NCBI GenBank assembly: GCA_038316435.1
Contig: JBBQAQ010000017.1
Location: 1 to 64,000, forward strand
Source of the DNA: JACJXF01 sp038316435
Lineage (GTDB): Bacteria > Bacteroidota > Bacteroidia > Bacteroidales > GCA-2748055
Reading direction: 5' to 3'
DNA: 64,000 bases
Shown: piece by piece, positions 37,603 through 47,700 of the stretch
How positions within the stretch are numbered: position 1 is the stretch's first letter
How the letters are laid out: every line of letters begins with the position of its first letter
The notes under the pieces: generated by a model
Seen by the model: only the letters and a program-made list of their open reading frames with translations
The model's database searches: none
Told to the model about the DNA's origin: nothing
Translations under genes and position numbers: made by a program

Positions 37603-39462
37603 ATGAGCAGTTTTAGAAAATATTTTCTTTTAATCCCTTTTCTGCTGGTTGCATTGATGATGGTTCCTTCCTGTGATAAATTTCTTGATCCCGAACAGGA
37701 ACTGCGAATTACTCAGGATAAGCTTTTCGATGATTGGTATGAATACAGATCTGTGGAAATGGGATTGTATGGTTTGCAACAACAACTTGTTGAACAGCTG
37801 GTTGTACTTGGTGAACTCAGAGGGGATTTGCTTACTATTACTCCAAACGCTGATGCTGATTTAGTTGAGGTTTACAACTTCAATATTTCAAAAACCAACA
37901 AATATGCATCTCCCACGAATTTCTTTAAACTCATCTCTGCTTGTAATAATTTTATTAGAGTCCTTAGAAAAAACCATCCGGAAGTGCTTGACAAGACTAG
38001 TCTGGTCTCAAATTTCGACCGGCTTTATGGGGAAGCATTGTGTATGCGCGCATGGGCATATTTCAATGCGGTAAGAATTTATGGTAAAGTTCCTTTTATT
38101 CATGAATCCCTTTCAACCATTGATGAAATTGAAAATTATATTAATTCTCCTGGAAGCTATGTCGACAGTGTGAACATTGTCTTTACACCCGATGGCTATC
38201 ATAATGACACTTTGTATAACACAGTTACCACACTTGAGAAAAACTATTTTGACACAGAGCTTGTATTGGACTATTTTACCAACCAGCTTGAAAATGAAGT
38301 AAAGGCAGTTGGAGTAAATCATGCTATTAACAATGCCGATCAAACCTGGGAAGTAACCATTTGGAACAGCTATGCAATGCACGCTCTTCTGGGTTCAATG
38401 TACCTTGAACAGGGGAATCTTACCAAGGCTGAAGAGCACTTCGATAAAATTATAGTTAACTCAACCGATAACCTGAGATACCAGCTAGATAACAGTTTTG
38501 CCTACGGTAGCTGGGGAAATATCTTCAACAGTATAGATCCGAAAGAACATATTTTCACTATTTGGTTTAATAAAGCGAATTTCCAACAGAATCAGTTTCA
38601 ATCGTTTTTTGAGCCTTTTTACATGGATAAGTACATGCTTAAACCAACTTCTTGGGCTATAAGCAACTGGGAGTCAACATGGCGAGGCCAGGTTATTAGT
38701 GAAGATCAGATAAACCCTGCAAAATCTAAAATGCTACGTGCGGGAATTCCAAGTGACTTTTACAGGGGATATGGTGTATCGTACCTCTATATTAAAAACG
38801 GTAATGCACTTTCTGCGCAGGAATATATGAATATGCTCTTCCTTAGGGCTGATGGAGATACCAGAGGAGCCAACGCAATTATGGATGGTGTCGACACTAT
38901 GGTATGGAAATATTCCGTGGGTAAGGAACGCTATGACATGGATGCCAACTTCATTGTTTACCGTGCAGCTTCTATTCATCTGTATATGTCAGAAATTTAT
39001 ACTCATTGGGTTTATTTGAAAGAAGGAGTTCCTTACACCTATCCTCTGAAAGCACTTACGTTCCTTAATGACGGCAGCAATTATGATATAAATGTTTCAC
39101 GTCCTCAGTTAGGGGTGCGTGGTCGCGTTGGACTTGGAAATGGGATTGATGGAATAAATGTAGTTAACATTATCTATACCCACGACCCATTCACCAACGA
39201 AATTACAGGATTCATAGACCTTACAGGAAATCTTCCAGCTAAACAGATTTATATGGAGGATCAGATAATGAATGAACGTGCCCGGGAGCTTGCTTTCGAG
39301 GGAGAAAGGTTCTACGATCTCATGCGCATTTCGAAAAGAAGAAATGATCCATCCTATCTGGCAGGTAAAGTGGCAGCAAAATATAATGATGGCAAATACA
39401 ATGAAATTTACAATAAACTGATGGATCCTGCCAACTGGTATATAAATTATTTTGATCAGTAG
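37603..39462 (+). CDS. SusD/RagB-family lipoprotein (second copy, large)
   Basis: 619 residues from the ATG at 37603, which follows the SusC stop by 19 bp; a TTG start at 37573 would overlap it. The lipoprotein signal ends MMVPSC (Cys24), then DKFLDPEQE. SusD body segments are visible: GLYGLQQQLVEQLVVLGELRGDLL, YGEALCMRAWAYFNAVRIYGKVPF and, near the end, RARELAFEGERFYDLMRISKRR. It is more than 100 residues longer than the first SusD, with the extra material mainly in the middle (about 190-330 and 400-520). This suggests a larger binding surface. It closes the operon, and no clear terminator follows before the convergent acyltransferase. Confidence 0.95.
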   Translation: MSSFRKYFLLIPFLLVALMMVPSCDKFLDPEQELRITQDKLFDDWYEYRSVEMGLYGLQQQLVEQLVVLGELRGDLLTITPNADADLVEVYNFNISKTNKYASPTNFFKLISACNNFIRVLRKNHPEVLDKTSLVSNFDRLYGEALCMRAWAYFNAVRIYGKVPFIHESLSTIDEIENYINSPGSYVDSVNIVFTPDGYHNDTLYNTVTTLEKNYFDTELVLDYFTNQLENEVKAVGVNHAINNADQTWEVTIWNSYAMHALLGSMYLEQGNLTKAEEHFDKIIVNSTDNLRYQLDNSFAYGSWGNIFNSIDPKEHIFTIWFNKANFQQNQFQSFFEPFYMDKYMLKPTSWAISNWESTWRGQVISEDQINPAKSKMLRAGIPSDFYRGYGVSYLYIKNGNALSAQEYMNMLFLRADGDTRGANAIMDGVDTMVWKYSVGKERYDMDANFIVYRAASIHLYMSEIYTHWVYLKEGVPYTYPLKALTFLNDGSNYDINVSRPQLGVRGRVGLGNGIDGINVVNIIYTHDPFTNEITGFIDLTGNLPAKQIYMEDQIMNERARELAFEGERFYDLMRISKRRNDPSYLAGKVAAKYNDGKYNEIYNKLMDPANWYINYFDQ

Positions 39463-39502
39463 TAAATGCAGGGGTTGTACGCTCGAGAATTGTTCATGGA
39501 TG

Positions 39503-40555
39503 CTATCGTAATAGTATTTTCCTGAATTGCTTTTCAATGAGGTAATAAGTTATTGAGCAAACAACTACTAATACTATAAAGTAGATGTAAAAATACTTTC
39601 CGTTTACCGATTCAATCTCTAAAACCTTTGTAAATAACAGATAAACAGGGAACTGCATGATATAAATTCCATAACTTATATCTCCTAAAAAAACAAGTTC
39701 CGGCCTTCCGATAATCCTTGAAAACACCGTTTTATCGAGGGCTAGTCCCAAGGTAAGCATTAAATAAAGCGGTGACAAAAGTCCATTGTGAATATGAGGT
39801 CTGATGAAATTTTCAGTTCCCAATATCAAAAGCATCAAAACAAGTCCGGTTGTAAAAATGCCAAACGGCAGAAGCGATTTCTCCAATAGTAAATCCCTTG
39901 AATTCTTAATTAAAACTCCTGTGCCTATCCCAAATAAAAATGAGTTCAAATGCCATAAAGGAAAATATAGAATAAACTCACCCGGAGCAATACTGTCAGG
40001 ATTATACAGCTTGAATTCCATAAAAATATGCAGACCTGCACTTGCTATCCAAACCGCAATCACCCAAATCCAGATTGTTTTCATTTTCATTTTCCTAAAA
40101 AGAAAAATCACAACGGGGAAAAGAAGGTACAAAAACATTTCCACAGAAATTGACCAACCTGGATAGTTGATCTCCAAACATGTTCCTGGATTCCATGCAT
40201 GTAGGCACAGCAATTGAAGAATTACACTAAATCCTTTCGGATAAGCATTTCTTAGTAACATCGCCGAAACAAGCGTAAGGATAAAGGCAAACAAGTAAAT
40301 CGGGTAAATCCTGGCAATTCTGCGCCACATAAATCCCTTGAAACTTAAGGTATCGTCATGGAAGTAGTTCAGGCTAAGTACCAATCCCGATAAAAAAAAG
40401 AAAAAACTCACGGCAATGGAGCCTTGTGAAATTATTTCTTTGAGAAAGCCGGAGTTAAATGGAAACGTGTGACTCCCATAATGATATATCACTACAAGTG
40501 AAGCTGCCAAAAACCTTGGAAACGTTAATTGTGGTATATAATTCCTCAAATTCAT
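39503..40555 (-). CDS. Acyltransferase 3 family membrane protein
   Basis: 350 residues, about ten hydrophobic segments. It opens with TFPRFLAASLVVIYHYGSH, the family hallmark where the His in the first helix is thought catalytic, followed by SFFFFLSGLVLSLNYF and FMWRRIARIYPIYL. These enzymes O-acylate surface polysaccharides, lipids or exported sugars using acyl-CoA. It is on the same strand as the MFS gene, 49 bp behind it, so the two may be cotranscribed. The acceptor is unknown. It converges with the SusD gene; 40 bp separate them. Confidence 0.9.
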   Translation of the reverse strand: MNLRNYIPQLTFPRFLAASLVVIYHYGSHTFPFNSGFLKEIISQGSIAVSFFFFLSGLVLSLNYFHDDTLSFKGFMWRRIARIYPIYLFAFILTLVSAMLLRNAYPKGFSVILQLLCLHAWNPGTCLEINYPGWSISVEMFLYLLFPVVIFLFRKMKMKTIWIWVIAVWIASAGLHIFMEFKLYNPDSIAPGEFILYFPLWHLNSFLFGIGTGVLIKNSRDLLLEKSLLPFGIFTTGLVLMLLILGTENFIRPHIHNGLLSPLYLMLTLGLALDKTVFSRIIGRPELVFLGDISYGIYIMQFPVYLLFTKVLEIESVNGKYFYIYFIVLVVVCSITYYLIEKQFRKILLR

Positions 40556-40604
40556 TCTGAAAATTTAAACTCAGAAATACCAAATCACTATTTCAGCAGA
40601 GGAG

Positions 40605-41984
40605 CTATTTCTTAATGTTGGGCAATTCCAATCCAAATCCGGAAACCTTATCATCGCGTTTGAGCAACAGGGCAAAGCCAACACCCAAAACTCCCATGAA
40701 TGCAAGCATAAGAATGGGATTTGTATAGTTGTAAACCATTGATCCATCTTTAATTGCAGCAGGTGTAACTAGAGGATTCGAAATGTCCAGAACTTTTCCA
40801 ATTAACATTGGAAATGCCCAAAGACCGATATTCTGAATTGAAAACATCAGTCCGTATGCTGATCCCAGTCTTTTTTCCTCAACAATTTTAGTAACTGAAG
40901 GCCACATGGCAGCAGGAATTAAGGAGAATGCAACTCCCAGTAAAAACATCGGAATATATGGATTTATGTGTGTTAGAGCAAACAACAGATGTACAACAAC
41001 CAAAAGCAATGAGCCATAAATCATGAGACTTGCACTTTTTCCTCTTTGATCGGTATATGCACCAAAAAGAGGAGTAAATAGGATTGTACCAAAAGGTAAA
41101 ATTGAAACAATCCATCCTGCCGTCGCAACATCCATACCATATTTATTGGAAAGTAAATCAGGAGCATATTTCATGAATGGAAATACAGCACTGTAAAATG
41201 TTACACAAAGCAGAGCAATGTAAAGGAAGGATCGGTTGGTAATAATCTTTTTCAGATCTGATAATTTGAATACATCTGTTTCGTCCATTACATCAATCTT
41301 AACTTGTTTATCGAGCCGTTTATCGAAAATCATATATCCGATAAATGTCAATAATCCGATTAATAAAAGCAGCGTTCCAAACCAAATGGCAATTGTCCAG
41401 TCGCCTTGAGGATTTGCAAGCCTTGGAGAGATATTTAATGCTGCAAAAGTTCCTAATCTTCCAAACGATAAATTTATACCTAATGCCAAGGCAAGTTCTC
41501 TGCCTTTGAACCATTTTACTATGGTCTTTGTAAAAACTACAACACTGGTTTCAGCTCCCAGTCCAAAAAATAAAAATCCAAGTGACATCATTTTTAATGA
41601 GGGAGAATAATCAGTCATGAACGACGACATAAAAGCAAATCCGGGCCCACCTGAAAGGTAATAATCACTTGCCCCATAAGCAGTCATAGCAGATCCAACT
41701 ACCATAAAAAATGTAAACGTAAATCCGGTAATTCGGATGCCAAGCTTATCCAGGATTATTCCTCCAATTACAGCCATAAATAAGAAAACATTTGAAATAC
41801 TATAGGCTGAATTAAAAAAACCATAATCACTATTCGACCATAAAAACTTGTCCTGAATAATACTTTTTAAAGGGGATAGCGCATCATAGAAATAATAATT
41901 GGCAAACATGGTCACACTTACCAGAAAAAGTACTGTCCACCTAACTAAAGCGGAATCACTCATCAATTTTTTAAGGTCGTTCAT
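40605..41984 (-). CDS. MFS transporter
   Basis: 459 residues with twelve predicted membrane segments. LFLVSVTMFANYYFYDALSPLKSIIQDKF opens the first, a DKLGIRITG loop follows TM2, and the long central loop after TM6 has a highly charged stretch (DKRLDKQVKIDVMDETDVFKL). The second half contains GAYTDQRGKSASLMIYG. The substrate cannot be told from these motifs. Position between the glycan-uptake locus and the YhcH-like gene suggests import of a sugar or sugar acid across the inner membrane, which is inference. It is divergent from the YhcH-like gene with 69 bp between them. Confidence 0.88.
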   Translation of the reverse strand: MNDLKKLMSDSALVRWTVLFLVSVTMFANYYFYDALSPLKSIIQDKFLWSNSDYGFFNSAYSISNVFLFMAVIGGIILDKLGIRITGFTFTFFMVVGSAMTAYGASDYYLSGGPGFAFMSSFMTDYSPSLKMMSLGFLFFGLGAETSVVVFTKTIVKWFKGRELALALGINLSFGRLGTFAALNISPRLANPQGDWTIAIWFGTLLLLIGLLTFIGYMIFDKRLDKQVKIDVMDETDVFKLSDLKKIITNRSFLYIALLCVTFYSAVFPFMKYAPDLLSNKYGMDVATAGWIVSILPFGTILFTPLFGAYTDQRGKSASLMIYGSLLLVVVHLLFALTHINPYIPMFLLGVAFSLIPAAMWPSVTKIVEEKRLGSAYGLMFSIQNIGLWAFPMLIGKVLDISNPLVTPAAIKDGSMVYNYTNPILMLAFMGVLGVGFALLLKRDDKVSGFGLELPNIKK

Positions 41985-42053
41985 GATTTCATTTTTATAT
42001 TGGATGCTAAAAGTAGAAATATATTCGGAATTTAAACATCAGAAGCTCGATTT

Positions 42054-42704
42054 ATGAAATCTGGATTAAGAATTTTTCATAATTTCGGACTTTATGGGTT
42101 TTCATGTTTTCCGAAATTCTTAGACCCTTTTATACTAAATTCGATGAGTAGAAATACAAATGCCTCAAACTTTAGAAATACTGAAGATATTAATTCATGG
42201 TTCGGGAATAGTGGTTGGCACATGAATTGGATAGTTAAACCTGATTCGTCAATTAACAAAACCACTCTATTTAAATTCTATTCCAAAAATCCGGAAAAAT
42301 GGAAAATGGCCTTCAGTTTCCTAAAAAATAATGACCTCTCAAAACTTGAACTAAAGCGATATGATTTAGATGGAGAGAATCTGTTTGTATTAATTAGTGA
42401 GTATTCAACAAAAAATCCTGAAGATGCAAAATTTGAAGCCCACAGAAAATATATTGACATTCAGTATGTTGTGAGCGGAAGTGAATTAATTGGGATAGCC
42501 CCGATCACATCAAAAGACACGATAATTCAGGATTATGATCAGGAAAAGGATCTGGAGTTTTTTACCACAACTGAAAAGAAAATGGTAAACGCCTGCAATT
42601 CGGAGTTTTTTATTTTTTTTCCTGAAGACGCACATATGCCTTGTGTAAAGGATAAGAGAAATGAAATTGTGAGGAAGGTGGTTGTGAAAGTAAAAGTTGA
42701 TTAG
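42054..42704 (+). CDS. YhcH/YjgK/YiaL-family (DUF386) protein
   Basis: 216 residues from the ATG at 42054; an ATG at 42144 giving 186 residues may be the real start, since the first 30 residues look unlike the family. The cupin-like core shows FEAHRKYIDIQYVVSGSELIGIAP (the E-x-H-x(3)-D metal or sugar site), DYDQEKDLEFF and FFIFFPEDAHMPC. The N-terminal part (INSWFGNSGWHMNW, then FYSKNPEKWKMAFSFLKNNDL) matches a longer Bacteroidota version of the family. Relatives are linked to sialic acid, galactoside or uronate breakdown, often as sugar anomerases or isomerases; the exact reaction is not established. It is divergent from the MFS gene. Confidence 0.85.
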   Translation: MKSGLRIFHNFGLYGFSCFPKFLDPFILNSMSRNTNASNFRNTEDINSWFGNSGWHMNWIVKPDSSINKTTLFKFYSKNPEKWKMAFSFLKNNDLSKLELKRYDLDGENLFVLISEYSTKNPEDAKFEAHRKYIDIQYVVSGSELIGIAPITSKDTIIQDYDQEKDLEFFTTTEKKMVNACNSEFFIFFPEDAHMPCVKDKRNEIVRKVVVKVKVD

Positions 42705-42776
42705 CAATTTGCGGATTTCTGCCACTCTCCCATTCTATAAAATTTTGCATATTGAACTTTTCATATCGAATTTCCC

Positions 42777-42784
42777 TATATTCG
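42777..42784 (+). promoter_or_regulatory. Candidate -7 element of the acyl-CoA synthetase gene
   Basis: TATATTCG is one mismatch from TAnnTTTG, 23 bp before the ATG at 42808. A TTG lies 22 bp upstream at 42752-42754, slightly beyond the usual spacing. Weak support. Confidence 0.3.
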
Positions 42785-42807
42785 TATCCCAACTCTTAAC
42801 TATATCT

Positions 42808-44712
42808 ATGAAAACTATCAACAGTTTCTTTGAAGGCTACGCTGCAAAATACGCCGACAATCCAATGATGCTCGAGAAAATCGGCGATACCTGGATTAAA
42901 TCCAGTTATACTGAAATAAAGGAAAAAGTTCATCAGTTTGCTGCCGGTTTAATGGTGCTTGGCCTTGAAAAAGGTGATCGGGTTTCGTTGATTTCAGAAG
43001 GCCGTAATGCATGGGCAATCAGTGAATTAGGCATTCTCTATGCCGGTGCAATAAACGTCCCGCTTTCCATTAAACTTATGGAAGGTTCCGACTTAAAATT
43101 CAGAATTACTCATTCCGCTTCGAAAATGGTTATTATTTCAGGGGGACAAAGTCGCAAACTGGAAAGTATTAAAGATGAACTGACAAGCGTGGAGAAGTTT
43201 ATCTACCTCGATATAAGACCGGAATTTGGTCCAAATGATTTGTTTTTTGATGACATTCTTGAAATCGGGAAAAAATATCTTGCCGAGAATAGAGAAAAGT
43301 TTGATAATACATGGCAGTCGATCGGGGAAAATGATGTTGCCAACATTTGCTATACCTCAGGTACTACAGCCGATCCAAAAGGGATTATGCTCACACACAG
43401 AAATTATACCGCAAATGTTGCACAGGGATTATCGCTTATGAACATCCCCACCTATTTCTGCTCACTTCTTATTCTCCCCTGGGATCATTCATTTGCTCAT
43501 ACATGCGGCATTTACGCATTAATTGCCTCTGGAGCCAGCATGGCATCAGTTCAGTCTGGTACAATCCCCATGGAAACTTTGAAAAATATCCCTTTAAATA
43601 TTAAGGAAATAAAACCTCATTTTCTCCTGAGTGTTCCTGCACTTGCAAAGAATTTCCGAAAAAATATTGAGAAAGGTATTCGAGACAAAGGGCCTGTTTT
43701 AAATGGACTGTTCCAACATGCCCTAAAAGTTGCATACACATACAACCGCCTTGGATTCGACAAAGGCAAAGGATGGAGAATAATTCTTAAACCCTATTAT
43801 AAACTGTTTGACGTAATTCTGTTTAAAAAAGTAAGAGAAGCTTTCGGTGGAAATCTTGAATTCTTTGTTGGAGGTGGAGCCTTGCTCGATATTGAACTTC
43901 AGCGCTTTTTCTATGCAATTGGTATTCCAATGTATCAGGGATACGGGCTTTCTGAGGCAGCTCCAATTATTAGTTCCAACGCAGCCCATAAACATAAGCT
44001 CGGTTCTTCAGGATTCCTTGCAAAAGATCTCGAACTGAAAATTTGTGATGATGACGGAGTTGAACTTCCTCAAGGTCAAAAAGGGGAAATTGTTATTCGT
44101 GGCGAAAACGTGATGCTCGGATATTGGAAAAATGAAAAAACCACGAAAGAAACCATTAAAAATGGCTGGCTTCACACTGGCGATATGGGATATATGGATT
44201 CAGACGGATTTCTGTACGTTTTAGGTCGCTTTAAAAGCCTACTAATTTCCGACGACGGTGAGAAATACAGCCCGGAAGGCATTGAGGAAGCTTTTGAATC
44301 ATCCAAATATATTGATCAGGTTATGCTTCATAATAACCAGAAACCCTATACAGTTGTTCTGGTTTATCCTAATAAAGAAAATCTGAAAAGAGCCATTCGT
44401 GAACATGGTAAGGATCCCGCAAGCATTGAAGGACAGGAAGCTGCACTAAAAATTATTGAGGCGGATTTAAATGAGTATCGTACCAATGGAAAACACGGTA
44501 ATATGTTTCCTCAGCGCTGGCTTCCACCTGCAATTGGAATCCTTCCTGAAGGGTTCACTGAAGAAAACCGTATGATGAACTCAACCATGAAAATGGTTAG
44601 GCCAAAAATTATGGAAGTTTATGAGGGCTTACTTGAATTTCTCTATTCACCGGAGGCGAAAATTATCGATAATGAAAGAAATATAAAATCCATTTCACAA
44701 TTGCTGTCTTAG
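42808..44712 (+). CDS. Long-chain fatty-acid-CoA ligase (AMP-forming)
   Basis: 634 residues from the ATG at 42808. A longer open frame to 42697 overlaps the previous gene and adds a non-family N-terminus. It activates fatty acids to acyl-CoA with ATP. Visible ANL-family motifs are CYTSGTTADPKGIMLTHRNY (A3, around residue 180), GYGLSEAAPIIS (A5), WLHTGDMGYMDSDGFLYVLGR (A7-A8) and a C-terminal Lys in NSTMKMVRPKI (A10). The length and the spacer between A3 and A5 fit the long-chain (FadD15/ACSL-like) group. It is followed 51 bp later by the sensor gene on the same strand; there is no obvious functional link. Confidence 0.93.
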   Translation: MKTINSFFEGYAAKYADNPMMLEKIGDTWIKSSYTEIKEKVHQFAAGLMVLGLEKGDRVSLISEGRNAWAISELGILYAGAINVPLSIKLMEGSDLKFRITHSASKMVIISGGQSRKLESIKDELTSVEKFIYLDIRPEFGPNDLFFDDILEIGKKYLAENREKFDNTWQSIGENDVANICYTSGTTADPKGIMLTHRNYTANVAQGLSLMNIPTYFCSLLILPWDHSFAHTCGIYALIASGASMASVQSGTIPMETLKNIPLNIKEIKPHFLLSVPALAKNFRKNIEKGIRDKGPVLNGLFQHALKVAYTYNRLGFDKGKGWRIILKPYYKLFDVILFKKVREAFGGNLEFFVGGGALLDIELQRFFYAIGIPMYQGYGLSEAAPIISSNAAHKHKLGSSGFLAKDLELKICDDDGVELPQGQKGEIVIRGENVMLGYWKNEKTTKETIKNGWLHTGDMGYMDSDGFLYVLGRFKSLLISDDGEKYSPEGIEEAFESSKYIDQVMLHNNQKPYTVVLVYPNKENLKRAIREHGKDPASIEGQEAALKIIEADLNEYRTNGKHGNMFPQRWLPPAIGILPEGFTEENRMMNSTMKMVRPKIMEVYEGLLEFLYSPEAKIIDNERNIKSISQLLS

Positions 44713-44763
44713 AATTTAATCGTGATTTTTCAAAATATGGAGATCATTCATTACTTTAGCTGA

Positions 44764-47700
44764 ATGAAGATCTCCATTTTTTTATACAAAGCTTTTGCAA
44801 GCGTATTCATTTTGCTTGCACTGCATGTAAATCTTGATGCTCAAAAGGGATATCCTTACTTATCTCCCTTTTCATTCAATGAGAGTATTGAAAACGACAA
44901 TTTCGACCTCATACAGGATAATAACCTCAATATTCTTATAGCCAATCGAAAAGGCATCCTGACCTTCGATTCACGCAAATGGGAGCTTTTACCCCTTCCA
45001 TATTATCCTGTTACTCTGGCAAAATCAAGTTTTGATGGTACCATTTATGTCGGGTGCCGAAATGGATTTGGTATTCTCGAACAGGATATCACTGGTCAGT
45101 ATACATACCTTCTTTTAAGCGATACTGTCTTTACTGGCGAAATTTTTTCAATCGGTCTCCTTCCTGAAAAAGAGTTTTTTCTTTCCAGAAATCGACTTTA
45201 TTACTCCGCTCAGGACGATGACCCTTTCAAATACTGGGAGTTTCCTTATGAAAATAACATTACTGGAAGCTTTGTATATGGGGATGATTTCTATTTTATG
45301 GTTTTTAATAAAGGTTTGTTTAAAGTTGAAGGTGATAGTTTTAAGCTCGTCCTAAACGACCGCTTTTCTACTCGGACCGAACTTAAATTTTCTCTTACTA
45401 TCGATTCTAAAAACATGCTCATCGGAAATAGCGATAATGAGCTTTTCCTTTTTAATGGTACTAGTTTCACACCAGTAATGATCAATGATTCGGAATACCT
45501 AACCGCCAGTATTATTACCGATGGTGCATATCTGGGTGGTAATAAAATTGCCGTTGGCACTTTAATGGGAGGTATAATTATTGCAGATTATAAAACCGGT
45601 GAAACTTCATCCATCCTAAATTACAAAACCGGACTTCCTGATGATGAGGTCTATTGCCTTGGTACTGACATCAATAAAGGACTCTGGCTGTGTCATTCAT
45701 TCGGAGTTTCCAGGATTGATAATAATCTGAAAGTTGCTAACTTAACATGGTATCCGGGTCTAAGCGGTAATCTTACAAATGCTGCTTGGTACCGGGAACA
45801 ATTGTATATAGGAACGAGTGATGGCATTTACGAGCTGAAGGAAAAAAGGGAATATCGTGAAAAAACAGTTGATGTTAAGCCGGTTGTTCTGTCCCAAAGG
45901 ACAACAATTTCCCCAGAAATAACTCAACCAGAAAGTATTCCTATCAAAACAGAACCAGTTGTAATCGAGAATTTATCTAAAAAGGAACAACGCAAAAAAC
46001 GTAGAGCCGATAAGGAAGTTCTTACACCTGAAACTAACGCTCCAATTATACAACAAGCAACTATCCTGGATAAAATAATAAGTTCTGTTGACAATGCCAC
46101 CAGGATTTTCGTCAGGAAGCCTGAGGATGAGTCGTTTAGCGCTAATAAAAAGAAAGTTTATGCTCTACAGTCGATAAGTCATTCCTATGAAAAGATTTCC
46201 GGAATTAGCGGGAAATGCACAGAAATTACTGCCTTCTTTGATCATCTGCTTGTTTCAACAAATAATGGCTTGTATGATATCTATAACCGACAAGTTGTTG
46301 CAGTATTGCCAAATACCTATGTTAATTTCATAAACCCCGGCCCAGGAGATTTGCTGTTCGCAGGAGCCGGAAAATCGGTTTTTATTCTGAAATTAATTGG
46401 CTCCCGATGGGAAGTTTTGCGGGAATTCGATACTCTTGAATACCCAGTTTATTCAGCCTGTATGACCTCACCTACAGAACTTTGGCTGGGTAGTGATAAT
46501 TCAGCCCATAAGATAATCCTTGATTCAGGTTATTATTCTGAAAGTGACGAGACTTTACCAATAACCACTAAATTTTCCGATAAAGTAATATTGAAAACCA
46601 TTGATAAACAATTGTATTTTTTCTTGGCATCCGGCATTTACCGTATGGAAAACAATGAGATTAAACAAGTCAAGTCCTTCGATAATCTGAAAACTTTACC
46701 TGAATACTATTTTTCAGATAATAATGTAGTTTGGTACCGCTCAGATGGAAAATGGAGCCAATTAAGCGATAACTCAACCGATGTAAGCCTTTCAGAAGTG
46801 TACCTTGGCATTTTCGAAAGTGTTCAGGATATTTTTGTAAGCAAAGAAGGAAATTTGTGGGTTATTGCAAATAATAAAGAAATATTCAAAATACAAAAGG
46901 AAACAGAAAAAATGCCAACAAATGAATTTTCGGTATTTTTCTCCGCACTAAAAGGCACTGATGATAAACCGTTTTCCCTTGACAGTCCTAAAATTTCTTA
47001 TAAAAACAGCTCTTTGCGAATTGAGTTCTCAGCACCTTATTATCTGGCACCCGAAAAAACAGAATTTACTTATAAAATCGATGGTTTAAATAAAACCTGG
47101 AGTCCATGGTCAACCATTTCAACAATTGAATACCCGATACTTCCACCCGGGAAATATACTATTCATGCGAAAGCAAAAAATATCTTTGGTCAGGAAAGCG
47201 TTGTAAATCAGTTGAATATTGTCATTAAACCTCCTTTCTGGCGTACAACAGTCTTTTATCTTTTTGTAATAATTCTTGTTTTCGCTTTGTTTAGCTTCTT
47301 TGTTAAATTCAGGGAACAAAAACTTCAGAAAGATAAACTCGTTCTTGAACAGAAAGTAAAAGAACGCACCATAGAAATTGAGTATCAAAAAAATGAAATT
47401 TCAGAGCAGAAAAAGGAAATTACCGATAGTATCTTATATGCAAAGAGGATTCAGTCTGCCGTCCTCCCTTCCACAAAACTGCTTAGTTCGGTCCTTTCCG
47501 AGCATTTTGTGCTCTTTTTACCAAAAGATATAGTAAGTGGCGATTTTTACTGGTCAACTGTTAAGGGAGATAAAATTGTTATCCTGGCCGCAGATTGCAC
47601 CGGACACGGAGTTCCTGGGGCATTTATGAGCATGCTTGGTATCTCATTCCTCAACGAAATTGTAAGTACTCATAAACTCGATAATGCAGGAACACTTCTT

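Larger units (their letters stand above)
23960..39462 (+). other. Seven-gene FAS1/SusCD uptake locus (probable single operon)
   Basis: Gene order is FAS1-SusC-SusD-FAS1-FAS1-SusC-SusD. Using the best starts, the gaps are 18, 29, 9, 10, 4 and 19 bp, with no internal terminator seen. No regulator (SusR-like hybrid kinase, ECF sigma/anti-sigma) and no glycosidase lies inside the run. Glycosidases lie upstream at 11.9-19.9 kb. Confidence 0.75.

Noticed and set aside
42697..42807. N-terminal extension of the acyl-CoA synthetase
   Set aside because: It would overlap the YhcH-like gene, and the family starts at the Met at 42808; a promoter-like word at 42777 also falls inside it.
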